Made by a program: the position numbers and the translations under genes. 64,000 bases of DNA. Source: JASHPR01 sp963842355. GTDB lineage: Bacteria; Actinomycetota; Actinomycetes; Streptosporangiales; Streptosporangiaceae. The notes beneath the pieces were generated by a model, which made no database searches, was not told where the DNA came from, and saw nothing but the letters and a program-made list of their open reading frames with translations. Positions 35,146 to 44,274 of the stretch are shown here, one piece after another; within the stretch, counting starts at the first letter, position 1, and the number at the start of each line of letters is the position of its first letter. The stretch lies in the NCBI GenBank assembly GCA_963842355.1, contig CAWJGC010000001.1, forward strand, positions 1 through 64,000, in the 5' to 3' direction.

Positions 35146-37538
35146 GAGTTGCGCGGCCCGCGGTTACGCTCCCGGGTGCGGAAATGGTCGCCGCCCCGGT
35201 CCCGGTCGCCGCCCCGGTCCCGGTCGCCGCCCCGGTCCCGGTCGCCGCCCCGGTACCGGTCGCCGCCACGGTCCCCGCGATCTCCGCGGTCACGGGAGCG
35301 GTGCTCTTCGTGCCCGCCCAGGTCCTCGCCGGCCGCCTCGCGCTCGACGACCTCGACCGGAACCAGCGACAGCTTGCCGCGGTCGTCCACCTCACGGATC
35401 TCGACCTGGATCTTGTCACCCACCTTGACCACGTCGTCCACGTTCTCGATCCGCGCTCCGCCGTGCAGCTTGCGGATCTGGGTGATGTGCAGCAGCCCGT
35501 CCCGGCCCGGGAGCAGCGACACGAACGCGCCGAACGTGGTCGTCTTCACCACCGTGCCGAGGAACCGCTCCCCCACCTCGGGGATGTGCGGGTTGGCGAT
35601 CGCGTTGATCGCTGACCTGGCGGCCTCGGCCGACGTGCCGTCGGTGGCGCCGATGTAGATGGTGCCGTCGTCCTCGATGGTGATCTCGGCGCCGGTGTCC
35701 TCCTGGATGGAGTTGATCATCTTGCCCTTCGGGCCGATCACCTCGCCGATCTTGTCCACCGGCACCTTGACCGTGATGATCCGCGGCGCGTAGGGGCTCA
35801 TCTCGGCCGGGGCGTCGATCGCCTCGCGCATCACGTCGAGAATGGTCAGCCGCGCCCCGCGGGCCTGCTTCAGCGCGGCCGCGAGCACCGAGGCGGGGAT
35901 CCCGTCCAGCTTGGTGTCCAGTTGCAGCGCGGTGATCACGTCCTTGGTCCCGGCGACCTTGAAGTCCATGTCGCCGAACGCATCCTCGGCGCCGAGGATG
36001 TCGGTCAGCGTGACGTAGTCCTCGCCCTCGTGGATCAGGCCCATCGCGATGCCGGACACCATGTCCTTCAGCGGCACGCCCGCGTCAAGCAGCGACATCG
36101 AGGACGCGCAGACCGAGCCCATCGAGGTGGATCCGTTGGAGCCGATGGCCTCGGACACCTGCCGGATCGCGTACGGGAACTCCTCGCGGGTCGGCAGCAC
36201 CGGGATCAGCGCCCGCTCGGCCAGCGCGCCGTGCCCGATCTCGCGCCGCTTCGGCGAGCCGACGCGGCCGGTCTCGCCGGTGGAGTACGGCGGCATGTTG
36301 TAGTTGTGCATGTAGCGCTTGGTGCGCTCCGGGTTGAGCGTGTCGATCGATTGCTCCATCCGGAGCATGTTCAGCGTGGTGACGCCCAGGATCTGGGTCT
36401 CGCCGCGCTCGAACAGCGCCGAGCCGTGCACCCGGGGCAGCACGCCCGCCTCGGCGGACAGCCGGCGGATGTCGGCCAGGCCGCGGCCGTCGATCCGCAC
36501 GCCCTCGCGGATGATCCGCTCCCGGACCAGCTTCTTGGTCAGCGACCGGAACGCGGCGCTGATCTCCTTGTCCCGGCCCTCGAACTGCCCGCCCAGGACA
36601 CCCAGCCGCTCGGCCGCGAGCGCCTTGACCCGGTCGGTCTCGGCCTCACGGTCCTGCTTGCCGGCGATCGTCAGGGCCTTGGCCAGGTCGTCGGAGACTT
36701 CGCTGGTCAGCGCGTCGTAGACATCCTGCTGGTAGTCGACGAATATCGGGTACTCGGCGACCTCCTTGGCGGCCCGCGCCGCCACCTGAAGCTGCCCCTC
36801 GCAGAGGGCCTTGATGAACGGCTTGGCCGCTTCCAGGCCTTCGGCCACGGTCTCCTCGGTGGGCCGGACCGCGCCGCTGCCGGGGTCGGCGAGCAGGTTC
36901 AGGGTGTGGGCGGTGGACTCGGCCTCCACCATCATGATCGCGACGTCCCCGTCGCCGAGGACCCGGCCGGCCACCACCATGTCGAACGTGGCCTCCGCGA
37001 GCTGCGGGTGGGTCGGGAAGCCGACCCACTGGCCCTTGATCAGGGCGACCCGGACGCCGCCGATCGGCCCCGAGAACGGCAGGCCGGCGAGCTGGGTCGA
37101 GAGCGAGGCCGCGTTGATCGCGACCACGTCGTAGAGATGCTCGGGATGCAGGGCCAGGATCGTCTCGACGATCTGGATCTCGTTGCGCAGCCCGTGCGTG
37201 AACGACGGCCGCAGCGGCCGGTCGATCAGGCGGCAGGTGAGGATCGCGTCCTCGGACGGCCGGCCCTCCCGGCGGAAGAACGAGCCGGGAATCCGGCCCG
37301 CCGCGTACATCCGCTCCTCACAGTCGACCGTGAGCGGGAAGAAGTCGAGATTCTCCTTGGGGTGCTTGGACGCGGTGGTCGCGGACAGCACCACGGTCTC
37401 GTCGTCGAGAGACACGACGGCCGAGCCTGCGGCGAGACGGGCCAGCCGGCCCGTCTCGAACCGGAGCTTATGTACTCCGAATGAGCCGTTGTCGATAGTG
37501 ACCTCGGCAGTATGCACACCCTCCTGGGTACCAGTCAC
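35142..37538 (-). CDS. pnp: Polynucleotide phosphorylase / guanosine pentaphosphate synthetase
   Basis: Starts at a GTG at 37538; AAGGAGG at 37547-37553 fixes this over the upstream frame. 798 residues. Two RNase PH domains surround an all-alpha linker; the active domain has TGETGRVGSPKRREIGHGAL and SNGSTSMGSVCASSM. KH domain with IGEVIGPKGKMINSI (about residue 600) and S1 domain (about 655-725) follow. The last 50 residues are a run of GGDRDR repeats, more extended than usual. It degrades RNA 3'-5' and in actinobacteria can make pppGpp. It follows rpsO with a 291-bp leader. Confidence 0.95.
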   Translation of the reverse strand: MTGTQEGVHTAEVTIDNGSFGVHKLRFETGRLARLAAGSAVVSLDDETVVLSATTASKHPKENLDFFPLTVDCEERMYAAGRIPGSFFRREGRPSEDAILTCRLIDRPLRPSFTHGLRNEIQIVETILALHPEHLYDVVAINAASLSTQLAGLPFSGPIGGVRVALIKGQWVGFPTHPQLAEATFDMVVAGRVLGDGDVAIMMVEAESTAHTLNLLADPGSGAVRPTEETVAEGLEAAKPFIKALCEGQLQVAARAAKEVAEYPIFVDYQQDVYDALTSEVSDDLAKALTIAGKQDREAETDRVKALAAERLGVLGGQFEGRDKEISAAFRSLTKKLVRERIIREGVRIDGRGLADIRRLSAEAGVLPRVHGSALFERGETQILGVTTLNMLRMEQSIDTLNPERTKRYMHNYNMPPYSTGETGRVGSPKRREIGHGALAERALIPVLPTREEFPYAIRQVSEAIGSNGSTSMGSVCASSMSLLDAGVPLKDMVSGIAMGLIHEGEDYVTLTDILGAEDAFGDMDFKVAGTKDVITALQLDTKLDGIPASVLAAALKQARGARLTILDVMREAIDAPAEMSPYAPRIITVKVPVDKIGEVIGPKGKMINSIQEDTGAEITIEDDGTIYIGATDGTSAEAARSAINAIANPHIPEVGERFLGTVVKTTTFGAFVSLLPGRDGLLHITQIRKLHGGARIENVDDVVKVGDKIQVEIREVDDRGKLSLVPVEVVEREAAGEDLGGHEEHRSRDRGDRGDRGGDRYRGGDRDRGGDRDRGGDRDRGGDHFRTRERNRGPRNS

Positions 37539-37829
37539 GGGTGAGACCTCCTTGTCTGAGGTCCCGCGTCTGCCCGCCACCTGTGGAGCACGTGCCGGCC
37601 ATCTGGCCGGGCCGGCTGCCGGCCGGTCTTCGATCGAAGCCCTCGGCCCGGGTGTGCTGACGCCGGTCGTCTGGCGCCCATCCCCCTGACCCGAGAACCA
37701 CTACCGAGGACCGGCCCTTCGGGGCGCGCTGAGCGCTCCTGGGCCGGGGCCGCGGGACGTCGTCCTGTGTTGTGTACGTATTCAGTTTTCCGCCTGCCGG
37801 GCCCGGCCCGCGGGCGGCTTGCCCACAAC
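37539..37829 (-). other. rpsO-pnp intergenic leader
   Basis: About 290 bases between S15 and PNPase with no gene. It carries short GC inverted repeats, including GGACCGGCCC near 37709 facing GGGCCGG near 37741, and ends with the strong pnp ribosome site. In Streptomyces and E. coli, a hairpin here is cut by RNase III and pnp is autoregulated; the same may apply, but no exact structure is claimed. Confidence 0.45.
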
Positions 37830-38099
37830 CTACCTGCGCAGGCCGAGCTTCTCGCGCAGCGCACGGTAGCGGGCGATGTCCTCGCGCCTCAGGTAGTCCA
37901 GGAGGCGGCGGCGGCGGCCGACGAGCAGCAGCAGCCCGCGACGGCTGTGGTGGTCATGCTTGTGCACCTGCAGGTGCGCGGTGAGGTCCTGGATCCGTCG
38001 GGTCAGCAGTGCGACCTGGACCTCCGGCGAGCCGGTGTCACCCTCACTGGTCGCGTGCCCGGCGATGATCTCCTTCTTCACGGTGGTGTCGAGCGGCAC
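37830..38099 (-). CDS. rpsO: 30S ribosomal protein S15
   Basis: 89 residues, full length. MPLDTTVKKEIIAGHATSEG, DTGSPEVQVALLTRRI, HKHDHHSRRGLLLLVGRRRR and the C-terminus REKLGLRR are S15. Binds 16S rRNA in the platform of the small subunit. Followed by pnp; preceded on the same strand by an unexpected glycoside hydrolase gene. Confidence 0.97.
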   Translation of the reverse strand: MPLDTTVKKEIIAGHATSEGDTGSPEVQVALLTRRIQDLTAHLQVHKHDHHSRRGLLLLVGRRRRLLDYLRREDIARYRALREKLGLRR

Positions 38100-38257
38100 G
38101 TTGCTCCCTTGTTACTTGATCGTCATCGGATGCCCCGGCAGGCGTTCCTGGGAAGCCGATCGAGGCCAGGGGAGTACCGCGTTTCAGGCGCGCTAGCTTC
38201 CCTACGGCCGGCCGCATGAGGGCGCAGCAGACCGGGCCAGATACTCCGGCCGACCAC

Positions 38258-40453
38258 TTACCGTACCACGCCGGCCGAGGCGGCGCGCCCGGCCGGGGAA
38301 GTGATCGACAGATTTCGGTACTGAGCCTGCGGCCAGGTGTCGGTGAACGCCCCGGCCTCGATGCCCGCGGGTCCCGACCGCCACGGCGGGGTCCCGGTAG
38401 CCGCCGACGAGTCGGTGGCCGTGGCGAGAAGGTGGCCGTCGACCGAGACCGCGATCGTCGCCACCTTCGGCGTCCCCGACATGGACAGCGCCAGCCGGTG
38501 CCAGGTGCCGGTCCCGAGCGGCGTCGCGAGCGCGCCGGACGCCAGCGTCACCAGCTTGCCGTCCGCGTTGTCCTTGATCAGCCGCCAGGCGCCGGCGCCG
38601 GAGACGTCGAACACGTAACCGTCGAAGTACCCGTCATCCCAGGCCCGGTCGCCGAACCGCCCGATCAGCCCGGCGGACGTGCCGGCCTTGGTCAGCAGCA
38701 CGCCCACGCCGACCGTGTAGTTCCGCAAGCTGCTGTCCCCGATGATCGCGTACGGGTAGCGGGCGGTGCGCCCGCTACCGGGATGCCAGAGCACCGGCGT
38801 GGCGCGGGTGGTCTGCCCGGTACAGGTGGCGTGGCCGCCGCCCGGGACGGCGCAGGGCCTGAGCTCGAACGAGCCGTCCTGGGCGGCGAGGTCCCGCGGC
38901 TCGTCATCCGAGATCCCGGCCGGGCCGGAAGTGGCCAGGGTGTCGGTGTAAGGCAGCGGGAAGTTCGCCGCCTTCGGCACGGGGGCCGGGGGGCGCCCCT
39001 TGCCCTGCCCCGCGGTGGTGGTCAGCGAGTACACCCACCCGGGCTCGAGCTTTACCGTGAACTTCCCGTTGACCGGCTCGATGTCTCGCAGCCGGATGAA
39101 CCATTGTGACGGGCCGCTGGTGGCGTTCAAGTCGCTGGCCCACACGTGAACGGTGTCGCCGGCCAGCCCGCCCGCGCCGCCGGTGACCGTGAAGCGCGCC
39201 TGCTGCGCCGCCGGTGCGCTGGTGGTCTCGATGATCGTGCTCCAGGCGCCGCCGCCGCTGCGGACCAGGGTTACGTACGCCCCGTCCGCGCGCTGGCCCT
39301 GCAGGAAGCCGGTGCCGGAGTCGACGTACTTCCACCCGCCCGGGTTACCCGGCCACGGCGGCCACGCGAACTGCGTGAACTGGGCCGTCGCCCACGTCAG
39401 GGCGTTCACGCGGTAGTAGCCCGACCACGGCTGGCCGGCGGTGACGAGCCCCCGGTTCTCGTACGGAAGCCCCGGCGGCATCGCGTCGAGTACCGGCCAT
39501 TCGAGATAGCCGGTCAGCCTCGCGTCGTGATAGCCGCGGACCAGGGCCCGGACCATGCCGGGCGCGCACGGCAGCACGCAGCCCGTCTGGGCCCCGGCGT
39601 CCTCCCCGCCGAGTTCGCTGGCCCACACGGTCTTGCGGGCCCCCGGACCCTGGCTGGGCAGCTTCGGCCCGGTGCACGTGGTGTTGCCGCCGGGCGCCCC
39701 GGTGGGATAGCCGCAGATGTCATGCGCGCCGAGGATGGCGATGCTGGCGTCGCCCGGGTCGGAGTACGCCCACTGCGAGTCCCCGGCCACCAGTTGCACC
39801 CGGCCGTATCCGGCCCGGTCCAGGGCCGACCTGAGGCTGGCCCACCACCCGGCGTTCTTGCCGTTGTCCGACTCGTTCCAGCCGCCGAGGTAGCTGATGG
39901 TCAGGCCGTTGTCCCTGGCGCAGCCGAGCCAGCTCAGCAGGTAGCGGATATCGAGTCTGGTGAAGACCGTGCCGCCGACCCATCCGGGCGCGGTCCACTG
40001 CAGCCCGTACAGCTTGAGGTAGGGATTGACCGCCACCGCCTGCCTGGCGATCGCGAACTCGTATCCGGCGTGGCAGTTGACCTGGCCCCGGACCGGCTCG
40101 ACGCTCGGCTCCGAGCCGTCGCTGGAGTCCGCGCCGCCGCCGATCTCCAGCTTCAGCAACTGCAGCGAGGCGCCGAACCCGGGCTTGAACAGGTAGTCGA
40201 GGATCTGGCGGCGCTGAGGCTCGGGGTAGTCCATCAGGTAGCGGGCGTTCCCGCCTCCGCCGAGGATCGCGCCGATGCCGTCGTAGACCCGGTTCCCGCC
40301 GCTCCCGTTCACGGTGATGCTGGTCACGGGCAGCGCGCTGTCGGCCGTACTTCCCGGCCCCGCGCCGGCGCCGGGAGGAACCGTGCTCGCCGGCGCGGGG
40401 TGGCCGCACCCGCCCAGGACGGTCAAGGCGGCCGCCGCGACGAGCTTCCTCAT
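38258..40453 (-). CDS. Secreted GH59-like (galactocerebrosidase-type) glycoside hydrolase lipoprotein
   Basis: 731 residues. Signal peptide with lipobox LTVLGGC (Cys 16), then a Pro/Gly linker. The GH59 barrel follows: VYDGIGAILGGGGNARYLMD, LLKLEIGGGADSSDGSEPS, the acid/base Glu in GGWNESDNGKN and the nucleophile Glu in VWASELGGEDAG. A C-terminal lectin/LamG-like domain follows (residues about 500-725; LIGRFGDRAWDDGYFDGYVF). It should release galactose from galactosides or glycolipids outside the cell. It begins 8 bp after ribF in the same direction, inside a translation operon, an unusual place. Confidence 0.85.
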   Translation of the reverse strand: MRKLVAAAALTVLGGCGHPAPASTVPPGAGAGPGSTADSALPVTSITVNGSGGNRVYDGIGAILGGGGNARYLMDYPEPQRRQILDYLFKPGFGASLQLLKLEIGGGADSSDGSEPSVEPVRGQVNCHAGYEFAIARQAVAVNPYLKLYGLQWTAPGWVGGTVFTRLDIRYLLSWLGCARDNGLTISYLGGWNESDNGKNAGWWASLRSALDRAGYGRVQLVAGDSQWAYSDPGDASIAILGAHDICGYPTGAPGGNTTCTGPKLPSQGPGARKTVWASELGGEDAGAQTGCVLPCAPGMVRALVRGYHDARLTGYLEWPVLDAMPPGLPYENRGLVTAGQPWSGYYRVNALTWATAQFTQFAWPPWPGNPGGWKYVDSGTGFLQGQRADGAYVTLVRSGGGAWSTIIETTSAPAAQQARFTVTGGAGGLAGDTVHVWASDLNATSGPSQWFIRLRDIEPVNGKFTVKLEPGWVYSLTTTAGQGKGRPPAPVPKAANFPLPYTDTLATSGPAGISDDEPRDLAAQDGSFELRPCAVPGGGHATCTGQTTRATPVLWHPGSGRTARYPYAIIGDSSLRNYTVGVGVLLTKAGTSAGLIGRFGDRAWDDGYFDGYVFDVSGAGAWRLIKDNADGKLVTLASGALATPLGTGTWHRLALSMSGTPKVATIAVSVDGHLLATATDSSAATGTPPWRSGPAGIEAGAFTDTWPQAQYRNLSITSPAGRAASAGVVR

Positions 40454-40460
40454 GCCGCCG

Positions 40461-41411
40461 CTACCGGGGAGCGGTCACCGCGCGGGCGGCGCCGGCGTCG
40501 CGGTGCATCTGCTCGACCAGGTCCGCCACCGAGTCGAACCTGATCATGCCGCGCAGCCGGGCCGCGAAATCCACCGCGACGTGCACGCCGTACAGGTCCA
40601 GGTCGTCCCGGTCCAGGGCGTAGGCCTCGACGGTGCGCTCGCGCCCGTCGAAGGTCGGGTTCGTGCCGACCGAGATCGCGGCGGGCCAGCGTTCCTGCTC
40701 CCGGCCGGCGGGGTCGAGGCTGGTGAGCCAGCCCGCATAGACGCCGTCCGCGGGGATCGCGGTGTGCGGCAGCGTCTCCAGGTTGGCGGTCGGGAAGCCG
40801 AGCCCCCGGCCGCGCTGCTGGCCCCGCACGACCGGGCCCTCCACCCGGTGCGGGCGGCCGAGGTCGCGCGCGGCGGCGGCCACGTCCCCGGCCGCGAGCT
40901 GCTCCCTGATCATGGTCGATGAGATCCTGACGCCGTCGTCGGCCAGCAGCGGCTCGCCCTCGGCCACGAAGTCGTACTTCTCGCCGAGCTGCGCGAGCAG
41001 CGCAGCGTCGCCGGCAGCCCGGTGGCCGAACCGGAAGTCCTCCCCCACCACCACCCGGGACGCGTGCAGCCGGTCCACGAGCACGGCCCGCACGAACTCG
41101 TCCGGCCCCAGGCGCGAGAACTCAGCGGTAAACGGCAGCACGCAGACCGCGTCCGCGCCCAGCCCGGCCAGCAGTTGAGCGCGGCGCCGGGCGGTGCACA
41201 GGAACGGCGGATGGGACCCGGGCCTGACCACCTCATCGGGGTGCGGGTCGAAGGTGACCACCACGACCGGCAGCCCGAGCTGCGCCGCCAGCTCGACGGC
41301 CCGGCCCACCACGCGCTGATGGCCCCGGTGCACGCCGTCGAAGACCCCGATCGTGACCACGGAGGGACCCCAGCCGTCCGGCACGTCGTGCAGGCCCTGC
41401 CAGCGGTGCAT
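40461..41411 (-). CDS. ribF: Bifunctional riboflavin kinase / FAD synthetase
   Basis: 316 residues from the ATG at 41411 (MHRWQGLHDVPDGWGPSVVT). The N-terminal nucleotidyltransferase has GVFDGVHRGHQRVV and FGHRAAGDAALL; the C-terminal riboflavin kinase has GRGLGFPTANLE and NPTFDGRERTVEAY. It makes FMN then FAD in the cytoplasm. The frame is open further upstream over an inverted repeat, which is non-coding. No FMN riboswitch is visible. Confidence 0.95.
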   Translation of the reverse strand: MHRWQGLHDVPDGWGPSVVTIGVFDGVHRGHQRVVGRAVELAAQLGLPVVVVTFDPHPDEVVRPGSHPPFLCTARRRAQLLAGLGADAVCVLPFTAEFSRLGPDEFVRAVLVDRLHASRVVVGEDFRFGHRAAGDAALLAQLGEKYDFVAEGEPLLADDGVRISSTMIREQLAAGDVAAAARDLGRPHRVEGPVVRGQQRGRGLGFPTANLETLPHTAIPADGVYAGWLTSLDPAGREQERWPAAISVGTNPTFDGRERTVEAYALDRDDLDLYGVHVAVDFAARLRGMIRFDSVADLVEQMHRDAGAARAVTAPR

Positions 41412-41461
41412 GTCGGATCCTTCCCGGGTCGCTCGGCGGTGACGTTCCAAGCCTGCCATGC

Positions 41462-41598
41462 GAGCCGGAGGGGCGCGGCGCTGCCTGGACTGAGGAGCGA
41501 GGAGCGCAGCGACGAGCGACGAGGGAAGGCGGTGCAGTGCAGGGGGAAGTGGAGAGGGACGGGGAGGTGGGTGGGGGGTGGGGGTGGGGCCCCGCAGG
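41462..41598 (+). repeat. Inverted-repeat arm A flanking truB-nrnA
   Basis: The core TGAGGAGCGAGGAGCGCAGC, with about 45 bases either side, is matched in reverse complement at 43619-43731 with only a few differences over about 92 bp. Located between ribF and truB. The unit itself contains short direct repeats (GAGCGACGAG). Confidence 0.85.
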
Positions 41599-41630
41599 CG
41601 AGGGAACACTGCGATCGGCCGTGCGCCCGG

Positions 41631-42548
41631 TCAGGGGACGAAGACCGCGAGCGGCCTGGCCTGCCCGGCCTCCTCGGTGAGCAGTGCGATCAGCGAGCCG
41701 TCCGGGCCGAACGCGGCGACCGGCGGCGCGTCTGGGCTGACCGCCGCCCGGCCGCCCACGGTGGCCGGCAGCCTGGCCCCGTGCGCGACCAGGCGCGCCT
41801 GTTCGGCGGTGAGATCCCGGCGGGGGAAGGCCGCCGCGGCCGCTTCGGCCAGCGGGATCACCTCGAACTCCGCCGCGAGCTGCTCGAGGGTGCGCGCGGC
41901 GCCGATCTCGTACGGCCCGACCCGGGTGCGCCGCAGCGCGGTGAGGTGGCCGCCCACCCCGAGCGCCGCGCCCAGGTCACGGGCCAGCGCCCGGATGTAG
42001 GTCCCGCTGGAGCAGGTGACCGTGACGTCCACGTCCAGCAAGTCCCCCGGCCGGCGCACGGCCTGGATGTCGAGGGCTCGCACGGTCACCGCCCGTGCCG
42101 CCAGCTCGGGGGCGGCGCCCTCGCGGGCCAGCCGGTAGGCGCGTTTCCCGCCCACCTTGATCGCGCTGTAACCCGGCGGCACCTGGCTGATCTGGCCGGT
42201 CAGCGCGGCGGCGGCCACGTGCAGGTCGGCATCGGACACCCCGGCCGCTGACGTCTGCGCCACCGTCTCGCCGTCGGCGTCGTCGGTGTCGGTGGCCTGG
42301 CCGAGCCGGATCGTCGCGGAGTATTCCTTCTCGGTCAGCGCGAGATGACCGAGCAACCTGGTGGCCTTCTCCACCCCGGTCACGAGCACGCCCGTGGCCA
42401 TCGGGTCCAGCGTGCCCGCGTGGCCGACGCGGCGGGTCCCGGCCAGGCGGCGGATCCGGCCCACGACGTCGTGCGAGGTCAGGCCGGCGGGCTTGTCGAC
42501 GATGACCAGCCCGCTGGCCGCCGCCGCCCGGCTGCCCCCGGCCGTCAC
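41631..42548 (-). CDS. truB: tRNA pseudouridine-55 synthase
   Basis: 305 residues. GLVIVDKPAGLTSHDVVGRI, HAGTLDPMATGVLVTG (catalytic Asp in GTLDP) and YSAIKVGGKRAYRLAREG are TruB. A C-terminal PUA-like domain follows. It modifies U55 in tRNA. The GTG start overlaps the nrnA stop as GTGA, so the two are coupled. Confidence 0.95.
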   Translation of the reverse strand: MTAGGSRAAAASGLVIVDKPAGLTSHDVVGRIRRLAGTRRVGHAGTLDPMATGVLVTGVEKATRLLGHLALTEKEYSATIRLGQATDTDDADGETVAQTSAAGVSDADLHVAAAALTGQISQVPPGYSAIKVGGKRAYRLAREGAAPELAARAVTVRALDIQAVRRPGDLLDVDVTVTCSSGTYIRALARDLGAALGVGGHLTALRRTRVGPYEIGAARTLEQLAAEFEVIPLAEAAAAAFPRRDLTAEQARLVAHGARLPATVGGRAAVSPDAPPVAAFGPDGSLIALLTEEAGQARPLAVFVP

Positions 42549-43603
42549 CGGCCGTTATCCGCTCCGTGCCCGTCTCCGAGCCGCTGCCGCAACGCGATCA
42601 TGACCTCGGCGGCCGGGCCGCGGGCGGTGAACCCGGCCGCCAGGGAGTGCCCGCCGCCACCCAGAGCCACGCAGGCACGCCCGACGTCTGCACGGCCCTT
42701 GGACCGGGCCGATACCTGCCAGTTTCCGTCGTCGTCTTCCTTGAGTACCACCGCCACGTCGGCTTCGTCGGCCCGGCGCAGCACGTCGATAACCGATTCG
42801 GCCACCTCGAACGGCAGCCCGCGCTCGGCCCGGTCGGCCCGGGTCACCGTGGTCCACACCAGCCCATGGCCGGCCGCGCCGTCCGGCTCGAGCTGTGCCC
42901 GTCCCAGTACCGCGGACAGCAGGCCGAGATACCCGAACGGGGCGCGGTCCCAGAGTTCGTGCGCGACCACGCCCGGCTCGATGCCGGTCTGCAGCAGCCG
43001 CGCCGCGAACTGGTGTACCCGCGGCGACGTCGCCGGGTACCGGAACGAGCCCGTGTCCGTGACCAGCCCGGCGTACAGGCCCAGGGCGATGTCCCGGGAG
43101 ATCTCCACGTCCAGCCGGTCGATCAGGTCACCGGCCAGCACCGCGGTCGCGGCGGCGGCCGAGTCGATCAGGTTCAGGGTGCCGAAGTAGGTGTTCGAAG
43201 CGTGGTGATCCAGGACGATCAGTTCCTCCGCGGCCGACGCGCTGGCCTCCAGCATGCCGAGGCGGTCGATGCTGGCGGCGTCGAAGGTCATCATGACCTG
43301 CGGCCGCGCCGGGAACATGCCCGGCGGGCTGAGCAGTTGCGTGCCCGGGAGGAAGCGGAGGATGCGCGGGATCTCGAACGGCAGGTCACCGAACGAGGCG
43401 ACGATGCGGGCCGGGGCCGAGCCGGAGGCCTGCGCGCCCGCGCCGCGGTCCCGCAGCGCGTGTGCGACGGCGAGCATCGAGCCGAGCGCGTCGCCGTCAG
43501 GCCTGACGTGACAGGCGAGGCAGATCTCGGCGGCCCCGTCGAGGGCCTTGATCGCCCGCGACCACTCGGCGTCGAGATGCGGTGCGGAAGGGTCGGCGGT
43601 CAC
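42545..43603 (-). CDS. nrnA: DHH-family oligoribonuclease / pAp phosphatase
   Basis: 352 residues from a GTG at 43603. The DHH motif set is visible: HVRPDGDALGSMLAVAH (motif I), MTFDAASIDRLG (motif II) and VLDHHASNTYFG (motif III), then the DHHA1 domain with GGGHSLAAGFTARG. NrnA degrades short RNA oligonucleotides and dephosphorylates pAp with Mn2+. Located between rbfA and truB as in other actinobacteria. Confidence 0.93.
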   Translation of the reverse strand: MTADPSAPHLDAEWSRAIKALDGAAEICLACHVRPDGDALGSMLAVAHALRDRGAGAQASGSAPARIVASFGDLPFEIPRILRFLPGTQLLSPPGMFPARPQVMMTFDAASIDRLGMLEASASAAEELIVLDHHASNTYFGTLNLIDSAAAATAVLAGDLIDRLDVEISRDIALGLYAGLVTDTGSFRYPATSPRVHQFAARLLQTGIEPGVVAHELWDRAPFGYLGLLSAVLGRAQLEPDGAAGHGLVWTTVTRADRAERGLPFEVAESVIDVLRRADEADVAVVLKEDDDGNWQVSARSKGRADVGRACVALGGGGHSLAAGFTARGPAAEVMIALRQRLGDGHGADNGR

Positions 43604-43618
43604 CGTATCTCCCGCTCC

Positions 43619-43731
43619 CCGGCGGGGCCCCGCCCGCCTCCCCATTCCCCCTTCACTGCACCGCCTTCCCTCGTCGCTCGTCGCTGCGCTCCTCGCTCCT
43701 CAGTCCAGGCGGCGCCGCGCCCCTTCGGCTC
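43619..43731 (-). repeat. Inverted-repeat arm B flanking truB-nrnA
   Basis: Reverse complement of 41462-41598. It ends a few bases from the rbfA stop, between rbfA and nrnA. Together the arms enclose a 2.0-kb segment holding nrnA and truB. Confidence 0.85.
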
Positions 43732-43733
43732 AC

Positions 43734-44267
43734 TCACGACCGTGAGTATCTCGCGCGGCCGTCACCGGCCGCCGGGTAATCGCCGAGAGGGCCGCGCGGC
43801 CCGCCGGCGTCCCCGTCCGCGTCCAGATCGTCGTCCGGCTCCGCGCCCGGGTCCAAGCGCACGCGGTAGGGGTCGGGGTCGCCCGCGGGCTTGGCGCCCT
43901 CCCGCGCGGCGGCGACCGCGGCGTCGGCGATCCGGGCCCGGGCCACGAGATCTTCGATGTTCCTGGCCGAATCGGGCACGGTGTCCGGCTCGAACGTGAT
44001 CGACGGCGTGTGCTTCAGCCCGGTCTGCCTGCCGACCTCGGAGCGGATCAGGCCGGTGGCACTGGCCAGCGCGGCCGCCGATGCCGCGCGCTCCTGCGCG
44101 GAGCCGTAAACCGTGTAGAACACCGTCGCCTCGCGCAGATCGCCGGTAACCCGGGCGTCTGTCACGGTGACGAAGCCGAGCCGCGGGTCCTTGATCCGCC
44201 GCTCCAGCATCTCGGCGACGATCTGCGCGATCGCCTCGCCGAGCCTGCGCGCCCGGGCTGCGTCCAT
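43734..44267 (-). CDS. rbfA: 30S ribosome-binding factor A
   Basis: 177 residues from the ATG at 44267 (MDAARARRLGEAIAQIVAEM). The KH-like core IKDPRLGFVTVTDARVTGDL and LKHTPSITFEPD is typical. The acidic C-terminal tail (about residues 125-177, Asp/Gly/Pro-rich) is longer than in E. coli RbfA. It matures 16S rRNA during cold or late assembly. Confidence 0.95.
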   Translation of the reverse strand: MDAARARRLGEAIAQIVAEMLERRIKDPRLGFVTVTDARVTGDLREATVFYTVYGSAQERAASAAALASATGLIRSEVGRQTGLKHTPSITFEPDTVPDSARNIEDLVARARIADAAVAAAREGAKPAGDPDPYRVRLDPGAEPDDDLDADGDAGGPRGPLGDYPAAGDGRARYSRS

Positions 44268-44274
44268 TCCTCGC

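Noticed and set aside
41412..41630. FMN riboswitch before ribF
   Set aside because: No conserved RFN-element blocks; the region is the inverted-repeat arm.
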